From assembly GCF_900110835.1 (NCBI RefSeq), contig NZ_FOJG01000002.1, positions 896,979-960,978 of the forward strand: DNA of 64,000 nucleotides, in the 5' to 3' direction. Below the pieces are notes generated by a model. That model had not been told where the DNA came from. It was given only the letters and a program-made list of their open reading frames with translations, and did no database searches. Position 1 is the first letter of the stretch. Each line of letters opens with the position of its first letter. Position numbers and translations under genes: made by a program. The DNA is from Chitinophaga arvensicola. Lineage in GTDB: Bacteria; Bacteroidota; Bacteroidia; Chitinophagales; Chitinophagaceae. Positions 1 through 9,218 of the stretch are shown here, one piece after another.

Positions 1-3000
1 AGTGTCAGTGTACCGGCGCCGCTTACATTATCTGCAGTAACTACGATCGAATCTGTTGCCGGGTAGGCAAGACTTACCACCGGTGGTTGAATACTTCCTG
101 TTTGGCTCACGGTGATATCTGCTGCTGTAAATCCTTTCACCGCCTCACTGAAGACAATAGCGTATCGCACTTTAGTAGCTTTCGTAACAGTGGGATCCAG
201 CTGTGTAAGGCGTGTAACCGTGGGCGGTATACCGTCTACTAAAATAGCAGTAGTAGCAGGTACACTGTCCATCGGTCCATACATCACATTGCCCATTGCA
301 TCCACTGGTTTACTATCATTCAGTTGCAATACGGGGTTAATACCGATGCCACTTCCATCAAAATCTCCCTTCTTCACGATGTATTGGAAAGTAAGAGCGC
401 CCGGCTCATTTCTGATGAGGTATGCTTTAACGGTACCGCCTGTACGCAGCGTCAGGTCTATCGATGGGGTACCACCGGCTATAATGACCGGTTCCGGAAT
501 AATGGCCCTGATGGTAATCGGATCTCCTATCTTATAGGTTCCGGCTGCCGGGAGTTTCATATCTGCAACATAAGGCGGATAGTTATCAACGGTATACAGT
601 TCACTCAACACGCTGTCCTGTTTCATGCTATTTCCTGCCAGATCTCTGCCGCTGTTCTTGTCGGCTTTCAACCCAACGGTACCGGCGCCAAATACCCGCA
701 CGCCTATACGATAAGCAGTATCGTTGAGCGTTTGAAGCGTTACCGGGGCAGCGTAATAAAAGTCGGCCGATTTAACCACCTTAAACCTGTACTGGCTCAC
801 GTACTGCATCTTCTCACTGAATACCACATCGAAATAAAGTGTGTCTTTATTGGATGGAGAAGCACCTACCCGTTTGAAGGATAAGATTTCAGGCAGTATG
901 GCATCCACCTTTATATCTGCAAAGGTTTCCGAAGTAAAATTAGTCTTTGCCTGGTTATGGAATTCATCTTCGATAGCGCCTCCATTTAGTTGAATCGCTT
1001 CCACCCTCACACCATCCATATCATATAATCCTTCTTCTATCGTATAATAGAACGGGATATATGTTCCTTCCAGGGATGCCGGATCTGGTTTCGCTTCTAC
1101 TGTTTTATCACCAATCTGAAGCGACATGCTTACTTCCGGCGATACTTTTACGGCATTATCAAAAAAGACGTCTACAACAAGGCGGTCGTCTTTAGCGTTC
1201 AGGCCGGGATGATAAAGTGAAACACTTGTTATCGCCGGTATTTTGGCATGAATGCGTGGGCCACGCACATTGGGATCATATGGAATCTGCAATGGCAAAG
1301 GATTACCGGCCACATCTGTGATGGTACTTCCGTTTAGTTCCAGTTGGCCATCGTAGCCTGCCCCATTCCAGTCTTCCAGCCCTTCAGGAATCACGTACCG
1401 GAACACCATGGTTTTCCCCTGCACACTGCTCATACTTACATGAACAGCCGCCTGGTTATCGATAAACAGTTGTATGGACGGTGTCCCTCCTTTTACCACC
1501 AGGTTTTCCGAAGCTGTCAGCGTATAGGTAAGTACCTGTCCAGCCAGGTAAATACTATCGGCAGGCGGTACAAAATCGCTGATAGCCGGTGGTGTCATAT
1601 CTATCAGCACGGTTTCGCCGGTCAGTGCATGTTGAACAGCGGCATTGCCCGCAGCATCTGTAATGCTTACTATTGAAGGATCTACGGTTAACTGCAGGGT
1701 GCCATTGTTTCCTGTTGCTGTTACATCTACCATTACATCATTACCGCTGACGGTAAAATCTGTATGGTCTATACTGATATCGCCGGTAGTAGTAAAAGCA
1801 GGTGTGAAAGGCGTATTTACCGGCTTACTCATATGCAGCACATAGCTGACCAGCCGCTTGTTGGTAATGCGGTCAGACAGTAACGTAATGCTATCAAGGA
1901 CCGGGCGAATACCATCTACTAACAGCGACGTGGGTACGCTATTGCTCAGGATAGGTTCGTTGCCGGCGAGATCGGTAACACCGCTGAGGCCACTCACCTT
2001 AACGCCTGTACCGTCTTTATCGCCGTCTTTGATGGTGTAGGCAAATCTTGCGGTAGAGGCATCTGTTAATTCTTTGAAAGGCATGTCCACATTGCTGCTG
2101 CCGATCTTCGTTTTGAGGATGGCTCCCGGCAGGGAGGTTATCTGTTCATTAAAAGTGACATCTATCCATACTTCATCTCCTATTTTCCCATAGGTAACGG
2201 GCGTGGCTATACGTGTAATCAATGGTCGGACACCATCCAGTAATACGCCATCCATCGCTGGCCCCGGGCTAAATTGCAGATCATTCCCCGCGGTATCTCT
2301 GATGCTTCCATTTAAATCTAAATGGAACCCGGCACTAAAGATGCCTCCTTCTTTTCCTTCTGGTACCACATATGCGTAGGCCAGTCTGTTTGGTGCAGAT
2401 GCCGGAATCGAAGGTGCATAGTAACCAGTATCGGTGACCACCAATAATATCGATGTCTTACCATTGATAAAGATATTTTTGGAAATAGTACCTTCTATTT
2501 TGATGGAATCACCAATTTTATAGGTTTTTTTGGGGATGGGCAACCAGCCGGTAATTACCGGATCCACGCCATCAACCGAAATCCCAGCCAGCGACGGAAT
2601 AGTACCAATGCTCAGCGGCATCAGATTGCCTGCCCAGTCGGTGATGGTAGTAGTGGGAAATAACGGTGCGGGACGCAAGGTATTGTTTAACTGGATAGTG
2701 TTGTAATCGAGATCACCATTTCTTACCATGTAGTCAAACGTCAGTCCATCCGGGTTAGCCTGACCGGTGGCCCATACAGTGCCTCCCTGTGCCAGTGTAA
2801 TTCCCAGCTGCACATAGCCCACATTGGACTTCACCGGTTCGCTGGTATTTACCACAAACCGGAGCACCTCCCCTTTTTTATAGATCCGGTTAGCAGGCAA
2901 TGTCATCCCGGTAATACGCGGGGCCTGTTCATCAATATGATAGGGTGGCGTGGTATTGGACAAGGTGACCGGGTTTCCCCCCAGGTCAGTGAAAGGCACC

Positions 3001-4073
3001 GGCCCGGGGATGGTCAGCGACACCGGCAGCACGGTATCAGGTACGCCCGTTACATCCAGCTCTATCGCAAAACTGGAGGATCCGGTTTGCGTCACTGTTT
3101 TTGAATTGACAGTGACGTCTGTGTTCACGGAAACCAGATTTTGTAAATCTGCACTGATGACCGGCTCTGATGTGTATATTTCGAAATGTATCCTACCGGA
3201 TTTCACTGTAAAGGAGGGATCTGTAAGAAGCATATTGGTGACTGCCGGCGGCACGCCATCGAGGTGGGCGCCGGTAAGCCAGGCAATTATCCGGGGCAGC
3301 AAATTATAATCGTTGCCGGCCAGATCGGTAATGGTGCCTCCGTTCAGCGTAATCTGCTGATCATAATACAATGGGGCCGATATATCTACGCCGGCAGGTA
3401 CAGCCACTTCAAAACGAAGGATATTGGTACCGGCGCCTCCTGCATATTTGTAGTCTCCGAAGAATTCATTGGTACCCGCCATTATAGAAGGAATGCCTGT
3501 TACATTGACTGCTTCATCGAACTGAACACTAATGGTGACCATCTTCCCGATACCAAAATGACCGGGGGATATTGAAAAGCCGGTGATGGAAGGCTTCTTA
3601 TTATCCAGTTTAATCTGGTTATGCCATTGTGCGGGATTGATGGCCGGATCCAGGGTGAGAAAGTTCTCATCGATGATCGCCTGGTAGGTAACAAACTGCT
3701 GAATTTCAATACCGTCCATATCGTTGTCAGCTGCCGTAACCGTGTATTTGAACGTCATGCTGGTGTTATCCAGGCTGACCGCTTCTAATTGCCGTGTAGT
3801 GGTTCCCGTTACAATGTACAGAAAGTTTCCAATCAGCGGCGAACTGGCAGTGTGAACGGTTACCGGAACAGAGAAATTCACTTTAAAAGTAAGTTCTGCC
3901 CCTACCCGGTAATTACCATCGGCCGGTAAGGTGATGCTGGCAATGGCAGGAGGTACGGCAACGGCTGTACGTTTTCGATCAGCAGGTCCGGATTTAGCGG
4001 TTGATGGTAACAGAAACAGGCATACCAATATTGGCAGCATTGACAGGTACAGGGCGTAAAATTTCTTCATCAT
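1..4073 (-). CDS. giant exported Ig-like repeat protein, 3' end beyond window
   Basis: The frame is open from an ATG at 4073 (a second ATG lies at 4070) to the window edge, giving 1,357 whole codons with no stop. The N-terminus is a signal peptide (MMKK, then a hydrophobic stretch ending near STAKS). The rest is a tandem array: a box of the type TDxAGN followed by VDGxxPxIT recurs about every 336 nt (112 residues), centred near 3322, 2982, 2635, 2293, 1968, 1653, 1312, 970, 640 and 296. Between boxes are beta-rich segments with a Y-x-x-G-D motif. These resemble bacterial Ig-like repeats of surface adhesins, which is a family-level comparison only. It is the only gene downstream of its own promoter at 4134-4164. 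The C-terminus is not visible, so anchoring (for example a T9SS sorting domain or gliding-motility C-terminal domain) cannot be judged. Ligand unknown. Confidence 0.85.
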   Translation of the reverse strand, partial: MMKKFYALYLSMLPILVCLFLLPSTAKSGPADRKRTAVAVPPAIASITLPADGNYRVGAELTFKVNFSVPVTVHTASSPLIGNFLYIVTGTTTRQLEAVSLDNTSMTFKYTVTAADNDMDGIEIQQFVTYQAIIDENFLTLDPAINPAQWHNQIKLDNKKPSITGFSISPGHFGIGKMVTISVQFDEAVNVTGIPSIMAGTNEFFGDYKYAGGAGTNILRFEVAVPAGVDISAPLYYDQQITLNGGTITDLAGNDYNLLPRIIAWLTGAHLDGVPPAVTNMLLTDPSFTVKSGRIHFEIYTSEPVISADLQNLVSVNTDVTVNSKTVTQTGSSSFAIELDVTGVPDTVLPVSLTIPGPVPFTDLGGNPVTLSNTTPPYHIDEQAPRITGMTLPANRIYKKGEVLRFVVNTSEPVKSNVGYVQLGITLAQGGTVWATGQANPDGLTFDYMVRNGDLDYNTIQLNNTLRPAPLFPTTTITDWAGNLMPLSIGTIPSLAGISVDGVDPVITGWLPIPKKTYKIGDSIKIEGTISKNIFINGKTSILLVVTDTGYYAPSIPASAPNRLAYAYVVPEGKEGGIFSAGFHLDLNGSIRDTAGNDLQFSPGPAMDGVLLDGVRPLITRIATPVTYGKIGDEVWIDVTFNEQITSLPGAILKTKIGSSNVDMPFKELTDASTARFAYTIKDGDKDGTGVKVSGLSGVTDLAGNEPILSNSVPTSLLVDGIRPVLDSITLLSDRITNKRLVSYVLHMSKPVNTPFTPAFTTTGDISIDHTDFTVSGNDVMVDVTATGNNGTLQLTVDPSIVSITDAAGNAAVQHALTGETVLIDMTPPAISDFVPPADSIYLAGQVLTYTLTASENLVVKGGTPSIQLFIDNQAAVHVSMSSVQGKTMVFRYVIPEGLEDWNGAGYDGQLELNGSTITDVAGNPLPLQIPYDPNVRGPRIHAKIPAITSVSLYHPGLNAKDDRLVVDVFFDNAVKVSPEVSMSLQIGDKTVEAKPDPASLEGTYIPFYYTIEEGLYDMDGVRVEAIQLNGGAIEDEFHNQAKTNFTSETFADIKVDAILPEILSFKRVGASPSNKDTLYFDVVFSEKMQYVSQYRFKVVKSADFYYAAPVTLQTLNDTAYRIGVRVFGAGTVGLKADKNSGRDLAGNSMKQDSVLSELYTVDNYPPYVADMKLPAAGTYKIGDPITIRAIIPEPVIIAGGTPSIDLTLRTGGTVKAYLIRNEPGALTFQYIVKKGDFDGSGIGINPVLQLNDSKPVDAMGNVMYGPMDSVPATTAILVDGIPPTVTRLTQLDPTVTKATKVRYAIVFSEAVKGFTAADITVSQTGSIQPPVVSLAYPATDSIVVTADNVSGAGTLT

Positions 4074-4133
4074 GAGGATATTGGCATACAGAACATCCCT
4101 GCGCTTTTCAGATCAGGCGCAGACTGTTCCCAC

Positions 4134-4164
4134 CAAAAATATACAGAAAATAGCGTAGACCAAA
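4134..4164 (-). promoter_or_regulatory. Bacteroidota-type promoter of the giant repeat protein
   Basis: On the minus strand, TTTG (4161-4164) is followed by exactly 19 bases and then TATTTTTG (4134-4141), a perfect match to the TTTG / TAnnTTTG consensus. Transcription would start near 4127, leaving a leader of about 54 nt before the ATG at 4073. Confidence 0.6.
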
Positions 4165-4289
4165 GCGCCCGCGCACGAAATATAGTACAGCGGGCAGTTG
4201 TTACACGATAAAAGTTACTAACAACAAAATGATAATCACCTCTTTAAATGCGGATTCTATCTCCCGGTAATTTTTAAAAAGAATGCGGG

Positions 4290-4310
4290 ATGTATACATT
4301 TTGTATACAT
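4290..4310. repeat. 21-bp perfect inverted repeat with two TGTATACA palindromes
   Basis: ATGTATACA, three T bases, then TGTATACAT. The two 8-bp palindromes TGTATACA are 11 bp apart, one helical turn. The site lies between the 3' end of a lipoprotein gene and the promoter of the giant repeat gene. It could be an operator or a weak AT-rich hairpin. Confidence 0.5.
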
Positions 4311-4334
4311 ATAGTATGGCTATAACTGGCACGA

Positions 4335-5039
4335 CTACTCGCGGTAACAGGTATCCAGGCTGCCATCCGGATGGAAACTGATAAAGTAACGTTCCCTGCT
4401 TCCGCTGATGGTGCGGGGATACCAGCTCACCTTATTATCTCTCAACATCGCGTATAGGTAGGTGGGCGGAACGGCGCCTTCTATCCTGTCAGATTTATCG
4501 CGGTAGTTCCGGTAAACGGAGGCCACCTGTTTAAAATGGAGGTCGTCCAGCTTTACCAGGGCTATTTTAATATTATCATGAACAGAGAGCTGCACCGGTT
4601 TGGGACCGCTCCATGCGCCATCGTTATACTCATAGGCATCTATGTATTCCGGGTTACCGGGATGTTGCACATTGATCACAATTCTGCCCTGGTCATAGAA
4701 ATGTACAAAACCATACAGGTAGATATCTTTGCCGGATAACGCCGGTATAGTCCGGAGCGCATGTTCTGCGGCTTCGAGTTGTACTTCATTTCCCAGGAAT
4801 CCGCTCCGGGAGGCAGTTGTGGTGCGGGTGCTATGCTCCGTTACTGTAGTAGTAGTGGTACTGCTGGTAACGGTATGCGAACTGCTGCTGTTACCGGCAT
4901 CCTGGCGCCCTTTGGTTTTATAACTGCTGTCGGTATCACTGCCGTAAAGCGTATCATGAATAGAATTACGGAATGGGTTGCAGGCGGCCAGTGTTGTGAG
5001 CGCAAGTACCACCGCCATCTTTGACAAGTATCTCTTCAT
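4335..5039 (-). CDS. lipoprotein of unknown function
   Basis: A 234-residue protein with a lipoprotein signal peptide: MKRYLSK, a hydrophobic core, and the lipobox LAAC with Cys at residue 20. Residues 45-80 are a low-complexity Ser/Thr-rich linker (runs of S and T), which probably spaces the globular part away from the membrane. The globular C-terminal region (about 85-234) holds no motif that I recognise. Its start codon overlaps the stop of the upstream membrane-protein gene by 4 nt (ATGA), so the two are translationally coupled and probably work together. Function unknown. Confidence 0.75.
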   Translation of the reverse strand: MKRYLSKMAVVLALTTLAACNPFRNSIHDTLYGSDTDSSYKTKGRQDAGNSSSSHTVTSSTTTTTVTEHSTRTTTASRSGFLGNEVQLEAAEHALRTIPALSGKDIYLYGFVHFYDQGRIVINVQHPGNPEYIDAYEYNDGAWSGPKPVQLSVHDNIKIALVKLDDLHFKQVASVYRNYRDKSDRIEGAVPPTYLYAMLRDNKVSWYPRTISGSRERYFISFHPDGSLDTCYRE

Positions 5040-6022
5040 GATAATTTTGTTTCAGTTTCCAGGTCGCTGGCAAATATCACCTGCGTTGGTTTGTCTTTCA
5101 GATAAAAAATGGGAACGGATACCTGTTTGGTGCTGTCCAGATCGAGCAGCGACACTATTTTTTTCAATGAAGTAACATGGGTTTTACCGCTATTATCCTG
5201 GAAGCTCAGTTCAAACTTTATCTGCGGTTGTTCATTGATATAGGTACCGGTCTGACTGGCAGAAATGATAGCTGCATCAGTGCGTATTCCATAATACTTC
5301 AGCTGCAGGTCCTTTTCAGGCGATCCGATCATCATGTTTAACAGCAGGCGTAATCCACCTGCAGATAAAAGAATGATCAGCGGACATAATACCAGCGGGT
5401 GATAAAACTTCAAAAAGCGCCATCCCCTGCCGCTGTTTTCCAATTCATAAGAGAAGCCGAAATACCATACCACGGCGGCAGTTACCACCAGCCATACCAG
5501 GAACAGCAGGATCATTCTGCCTATTTTCAGATCTACTTCCACACCATCAGGAACCAGGTAAGGAATGGTTTTGAGTTGCTGATCGATCCTGAGGGAAAAA
5601 GTTTTCCCTGTTTCATAGCGCCTTAGTGCAGGTTTACTATCGTTCACGGTTAACCGTTCGGTGATCTCTGTGCCGGAAAAATTACGCAACGACACCAGGA
5701 GGTCTTTTGTGATTATTTCCGGTGTAGCGGCGAGTTCTTTACTTTGTATAACTCGGGCATCTTTGAGGATGCCTTCTTTTAAAAGGCGCAGGATATTCTT
5801 TCTCATCAGGAAAGGCATCAACACCCACTTCCGGAGCCAGCGCTGTATCAGCAGGATCCATAGTATCGCTGCCAGTGCCAGATAAGTCAATGCGAGCCAG
5901 GGAGCGGTGCCTCCGTCGTATTCCATTTCGCGATATGCAGTGTTGTAATAAAGCAACATGGGGAATGGAATCGCGAAAAAAAGCAGGTAAACAATGCCGA
6001 AGTAACTCCAAAATCCTTTCAT
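5036..6022 (-). CDS. membrane protein with two DUF3592-like modules
   Basis: A 328-residue integral membrane protein. Two transmembrane pairs (about residues 5-27 and 41-62; 168-190 and 205-230) are each followed by a soluble beta-rich module (about 75-165 and 235-328). The second module has the look of DUF3592: a change from A-x-I-I to a short strand, a proline-rich turn, the segment FELSFQDNSGKTH, and a closing PxFYLKDKPTQVIFA strand. The first module is a weaker copy, so the protein seems to be an internal duplication. It is the first gene of a coupled pair with the downstream lipoprotein. Function is not known for this family. Confidence 0.7.
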   Translation of the reverse strand: MKGFWSYFGIVYLLFFAIPFPMLLYYNTAYREMEYDGGTAPWLALTYLALAAILWILLIQRWLRKWVLMPFLMRKNILRLLKEGILKDARVIQSKELAATPEIITKDLLVSLRNFSGTEITERLTVNDSKPALRRYETGKTFSLRIDQQLKTIPYLVPDGVEVDLKIGRMILLFLVWLVVTAAVVWYFGFSYELENSGRGWRFLKFYHPLVLCPLIILLSAGGLRLLLNMMIGSPEKDLQLKYYGIRTDAAIISASQTGTYINEQPQIKFELSFQDNSGKTHVTSLKKIVSLLDLDSTKQVSVPIFYLKDKPTQVIFASDLETETKLS

Positions 6023-6195
6023 CAGGCTAATTTAAATATTAAAAACGGCCATCCGTAAGTACGGGCGGGCTTTAACAGGAAAATAATGTCTTCCATATTT
6101 TGTGCCGGTTTCCGTGGGCCAAACAATTATCCCGGTTGCTACAGTGGGATGATGCTTCAAGATAAATCTTTCCCGGTTATCGGGCAAGTCGGGTT

Positions 6196-7098
6196 TCATC
6201 CGCTGTGAAAAACGCCCAGTTTGTAGGTGTGCTGATCAATGGGAGAAATGCAACGCAGCCAGTGTTGCGACGCCACATGTGTTGTACAGGGACCATAAGT
6301 GATGATTTTAATCCTTCTCTGCAGCGATTCTTTCCGGAGCATATCGAGGACATCCTGCAGGATCTCGCCTGTAAAAGGCGTGAACATAAAGAAAACGGTT
6401 CCTTCGGAATAGTCGGCCTTTCGCGCATCGGTATTAATAAACGTAACCGCCGGTAAATTCAGCGCCGCAGCAGCCTGCCGGGCATAGTGGCAAAAAGCAG
6501 GTTCAAACTCCACGCCTATAGTCCGGATGCCTGCCAGGAGATGTACCAGGATAGCCACCTGTCCCAGGCCGGCGCCCAGGTCAAAGAAAACGTCTTCTTT
6601 TACAAACCGGACCTGATCCACCAATTCAAAAACGATCCTCGCTGGTGTTTTTTGAAAATAAACCATCTCCGGTTCCAGGTCTTTTGTAGGCTCCGGCATA
6701 GTTTGTAAAGGAGATAATCCGTTAAGGAACAGGTCAAGGTTATCGTAACCGGGCGCTGCTGCATCTTCGCCGGGTGTTGCTTTAATATCGAAGTATCCGC
6801 CGACCAGTTTTTTGAAAGCAGGACCGGTGCATCCGGTGTTTCGGATGGTATGACGGAGGTGTTGAAACAATTGCCGGTCGATAGCTTCCAACCCGGCTTT
6901 CATTTTCTCCGCGCGGTTCCGGAGCGCCAGCAACTGACCCGCGTCAGCGGTATCGTGCAGGAGTGCTGTCAGACAGTCCAACAGCTGAAAACCGATAAAG
7001 TCGATGACCTCCATGCGCTGATCGAATGCTGTCTCTTTATAAAGCGAAGTTTGCCGCTCAACCGCATCTATGTAAGAAGTTATTGCTGAAATGTTCAT
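6196..7098 (-). CDS. DOT1-like class I SAM-dependent methyltransferase
   Basis: A 300-residue soluble protein. The C-terminal half is a Rossmann methyltransferase: motif I is DLGAGLGQVAIL near residue 195, motif II has the acidic GVEFEPAF, and a further strand reads NTDARKADYSEG. The segment EMVYFQKTPARI before motif I and FTPFTGEILQDVLDML after it are typical of the DOT1-like (histone-lysine methyltransferase fold) group seen in bacteria. The N-terminal ~150 residues are helical and probably bind substrate. The substrate is not predictable and there is no histone target in this organism. It stands alone, with a gap of about 170 bp to its downstream neighbour. Confidence 0.75.
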   Translation of the reverse strand: MNISAITSYIDAVERQTSLYKETAFDQRMEVIDFIGFQLLDCLTALLHDTADAGQLLALRNRAEKMKAGLEAIDRQLFQHLRHTIRNTGCTGPAFKKLVGGYFDIKATPGEDAAAPGYDNLDLFLNGLSPLQTMPEPTKDLEPEMVYFQKTPARIVFELVDQVRFVKEDVFFDLGAGLGQVAILVHLLAGIRTIGVEFEPAFCHYARQAAAALNLPAVTFINTDARKADYSEGTVFFMFTPFTGEILQDVLDMLRKESLQRRIKIITYGPCTTHVASQHWLRCISPIDQHTYKLGVFHSG

Positions 7099-7160
7099 TG
7101 TAGGCGCAACACTGCATTAATGCGTTTAAGATAGCGATAATTTTATTTAAATACCGCGCA

Positions 7161-7200
7161 CAAAAAAGCCGCGTATCTCTTTCGATATACGCGGCTTTAT
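7161..7200. terminator. rho-independent terminator
   Basis: Stem AAAGCCGCGTAT / ATACGCGGCTTT (12 bp, loop 10 nt) flanked by A and T runs. It lies just past the stop of the minus-strand acyltransferase gene, and the run of T on the minus strand suits that gene. Confidence 0.8.
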
Positions 7201-7213
7201 TATATTGTTTCTT

Positions 7214-8377
7214 TTATACCTTCAGAAATACTTTCTTCTGGTACATAAAATACAGGAACAACCATTTTATAAATACAAAGGAGATACTCAGTGCCACAGC
7301 GCCAAACGGCTCTCCAACCAATTGCCCGAGCCATTTAAAGAATGCGTTGTTGGTATAACCAAAGTCGATAAAATGACCGGAGATGTAGATCAGGATAGAG
7401 TTCATACCAATCACCCGGAAAAAGAACGCCCATTTTTTGTAGCCGGCAATATCGATCACATAATAGAACAGTGCGAGCAACAACAGGCTGATGCCACCTA
7501 CCTGCAATACAAAGGAGCTGGTCCACAGATTTTTGTTGATGGGAAAATCCAGGTTCCAGAGTTGTGCCAGGATCAGGAAAATAACGCCTGTGAGTGCCAT
7601 CACGCCTACTTTCTTTACCGGCGCCAGGCTGCTGTTCTTTAATAAATTTCCTGTGAGAATACCCAGCATAGCGGTGCTGATGGCCGGGAAGGTTGAGGCG
7701 AGTCCTTCGGGATCATGGATCCCCAGGTATAATTTACCCGGCATCAGGCAGCGATCAATGTAGGATGCGAAATTGCCTTCCATTGTCAGATCTCCGGGAG
7801 CAAATCCCGGTGCCGCTGTAAATTTCAGTAATAACCAATACACAATAAGGATACCGGCAAACCAGATCATCTGTGCGCGTTCTTTGGTATAGAGGTAAAT
7901 GATATTGGCGAACATATAGGCCAGCCCGATGCGGCCTAACACGCTACCAAAACGTATCTGCGAAATAGGCTGTAGTTGCAGGCCATTGTTATAGATAATG
8001 CCCAGTAATACCAGGACCAACCCTCTTTTGATTACCCGCAATAACAGTTTGTTACGGCTTTTTCCTTTTTCCAGCTCCCGTCCTACCGAATAGGGCGTTG
8101 ATACGCCGGCCATGAACAGGAAGAGGGGGAAAATCAGGTCATAGAAATGGAAACCATTCCAGTCCGGGTGTTCGAGCTGAACTGCTACAGCTGCCCAGAA
8201 AGGGGAACCTGTTGCTTTATCCAGCGCGTGGAAGATGGACCCTCCGCCCATAATCCAGAACATATCAAATCCCCGAAGGGCATCCAATGAGTATAGGCGG
8301 CCTTTCTTTTCACCGTCACTGGCTGCTGGTGCAGACACTTCTCCGGATTGCACCGGAAATGTAGTTAATGTGGTCAT
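7214..8377 (-). CDS. NagX/HGSNAT-like membrane acyltransferase (DUF5009)
   Basis: A 387-residue polytopic membrane protein with about ten hydrophobic segments. The N-terminal block LDALRGFDMFWIMGG, followed by a HPxWNGFHFYDLIFPLFLFMAG block, is diagnostic of the heparan-alpha-glucosaminide N-acetyltransferase-like family, called NagX or DUF5009 in bacteria. The His in EHPDWNGF is the likely acyl-transfer residue by analogy with the human enzyme. In other Bacteroidota such genes often sit in GlcNAc or chitin loci. Here it is alone, 48 kb away from nagA/nagB. The inferred role is acetylation of an amino sugar or glycan at the inner membrane. Confidence 0.8.
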   Translation of the reverse strand: MTTLTTFPVQSGEVSAPAASDGEKKGRLYSLDALRGFDMFWIMGGGSIFHALDKATGSPFWAAVAVQLEHPDWNGFHFYDLIFPLFLFMAGVSTPYSVGRELEKGKSRNKLLLRVIKRGLVLVLLGIIYNNGLQLQPISQIRFGSVLGRIGLAYMFANIIYLYTKERAQMIWFAGILIVYWLLLKFTAAPGFAPGDLTMEGNFASYIDRCLMPGKLYLGIHDPEGLASTFPAISTAMLGILTGNLLKNSSLAPVKKVGVMALTGVIFLILAQLWNLDFPINKNLWTSSFVLQVGGISLLLLALFYYVIDIAGYKKWAFFFRVIGMNSILIYISGHFIDFGYTNNAFFKWLGQLVGEPFGAVALSISFVFIKWLFLYFMYQKKVFLKV

Positions 8378-8733
8378 TAATGATTCGTGATTGAAGAGAT
8401 CAAACGATAAATTTATAAACGCAAAACGATTTTGGTGACTTCCGGATACAAGCTAAGAAAAATGAAATTAATTTTTTTTAAAAATTACGGGATTGTTAAA
8501 AACCAGGGGCATTGAGGATAAACAGCATTGGCTATCAACACCTTTCAAATAATCTATTTTTTCAGATCTTCTCCCGGAAACCCTCTCCCCAACTGAGGAA
8601 GATCGTACTTTTATCCCTAAAAAAGAGTAGCGGACCCTCCTTGTTCCAAACAATATTATTTAATATGGCAGTTCCACCAGCCCGGGTACTTTTCCCATAC
8701 AATTGACCTATTTTTATACAGAAAGCATTGACG
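8378..8733. other. divergent intergenic region, no gene seen
   Basis: About 355 bp, AT-rich, between the divergent acyltransferase and cytidine deaminase genes. I see near-matches to the -7 box (TACTTTTA at 8606 and TATTTTTA at 8709, each with one mismatch) but no convincing -33 partner. The short frames here have no coding look. Confidence 0.5.
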
Positions 8734-9111
8734 ATGGAATTTCACGACCTATATAAAATTGCCTGTGAGACGTTGCGTCCCAGGCAGATCTCCAAAAACA
8801 GTTCCGCCGGATCTGTAGCAGCGGCCATACTGACGGATAACGGCCATGTATATACGGGCGTTTGCATCGACACGCCCTGCTCCATGGGATTTTGCGCCGA
8901 ACATGCTGCCATCGCCGCCATGATCACCGCAGGAGAAAGCAGGATCCTGAAAGTAGTGGCAGTAACGGAAGGCAACATGGTGGTGAGTCCGTGTGGCAGA
9001 TGCCGGGAATTTATCTGCCAGGTACATGACGACAATGATCAATGTGAAGTAATGCTGGCAGATGATACTATAATGACGGTGCGTGAACTTATTCCTCACA
9101 GGTGGCAGTAG
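8734..9111 (+). CDS. cytidine deaminase-like zinc enzyme
   Basis: A 125-residue protein with both zinc motifs of the cytidine deaminase superfamily: FCAEHAAIAAM (C-A-E, zinc ligand and catalytic Glu) and SPCGRCREF (P-C-x-x-C). The length and the arrangement fit the small blasticidin-S-deaminase/cytidine deaminase group, acting on cytidine, deoxycytidine or an analogue. The ATG at 8734 is preferred over a TTG two codons upstream at 8728. It is monocistronic and convergent with the glycosidase gene that ends at 9219. Confidence 0.8.
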   Translation: MEFHDLYKIACETLRPRQISKNSSAGSVAAAILTDNGHVYTGVCIDTPCSMGFCAEHAAIAAMITAGESRILKVVAVTEGNMVVSPCGRCREFICQVHDDNDQCEVMLADDTIMTVRELIPHRWQ

Positions 9112-9218
9112 CCGCTATATTTACATACATTGAAAGCAACCAATGCAATACTTTATTCTTGAAAAAAGCCTGCGGGAGGGATCACCCATTTTTAAATAAT
9201 CGCAACACCCTACCTCCA

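Noticed and set aside
112..3709. Several plus-strand and one minus-strand frames of 60-190 codons inside the giant repeat gene
   Set aside because: They overlap one uninterrupted minus frame with clear signal peptide and periodic domain motifs, and none shows a family motif.
8468..8653. 61-codon minus frame in the 8.4-8.7 kb gap
   Set aside because: No motif, AT-rich non-coding composition, and it lies in a divergent promoter region.
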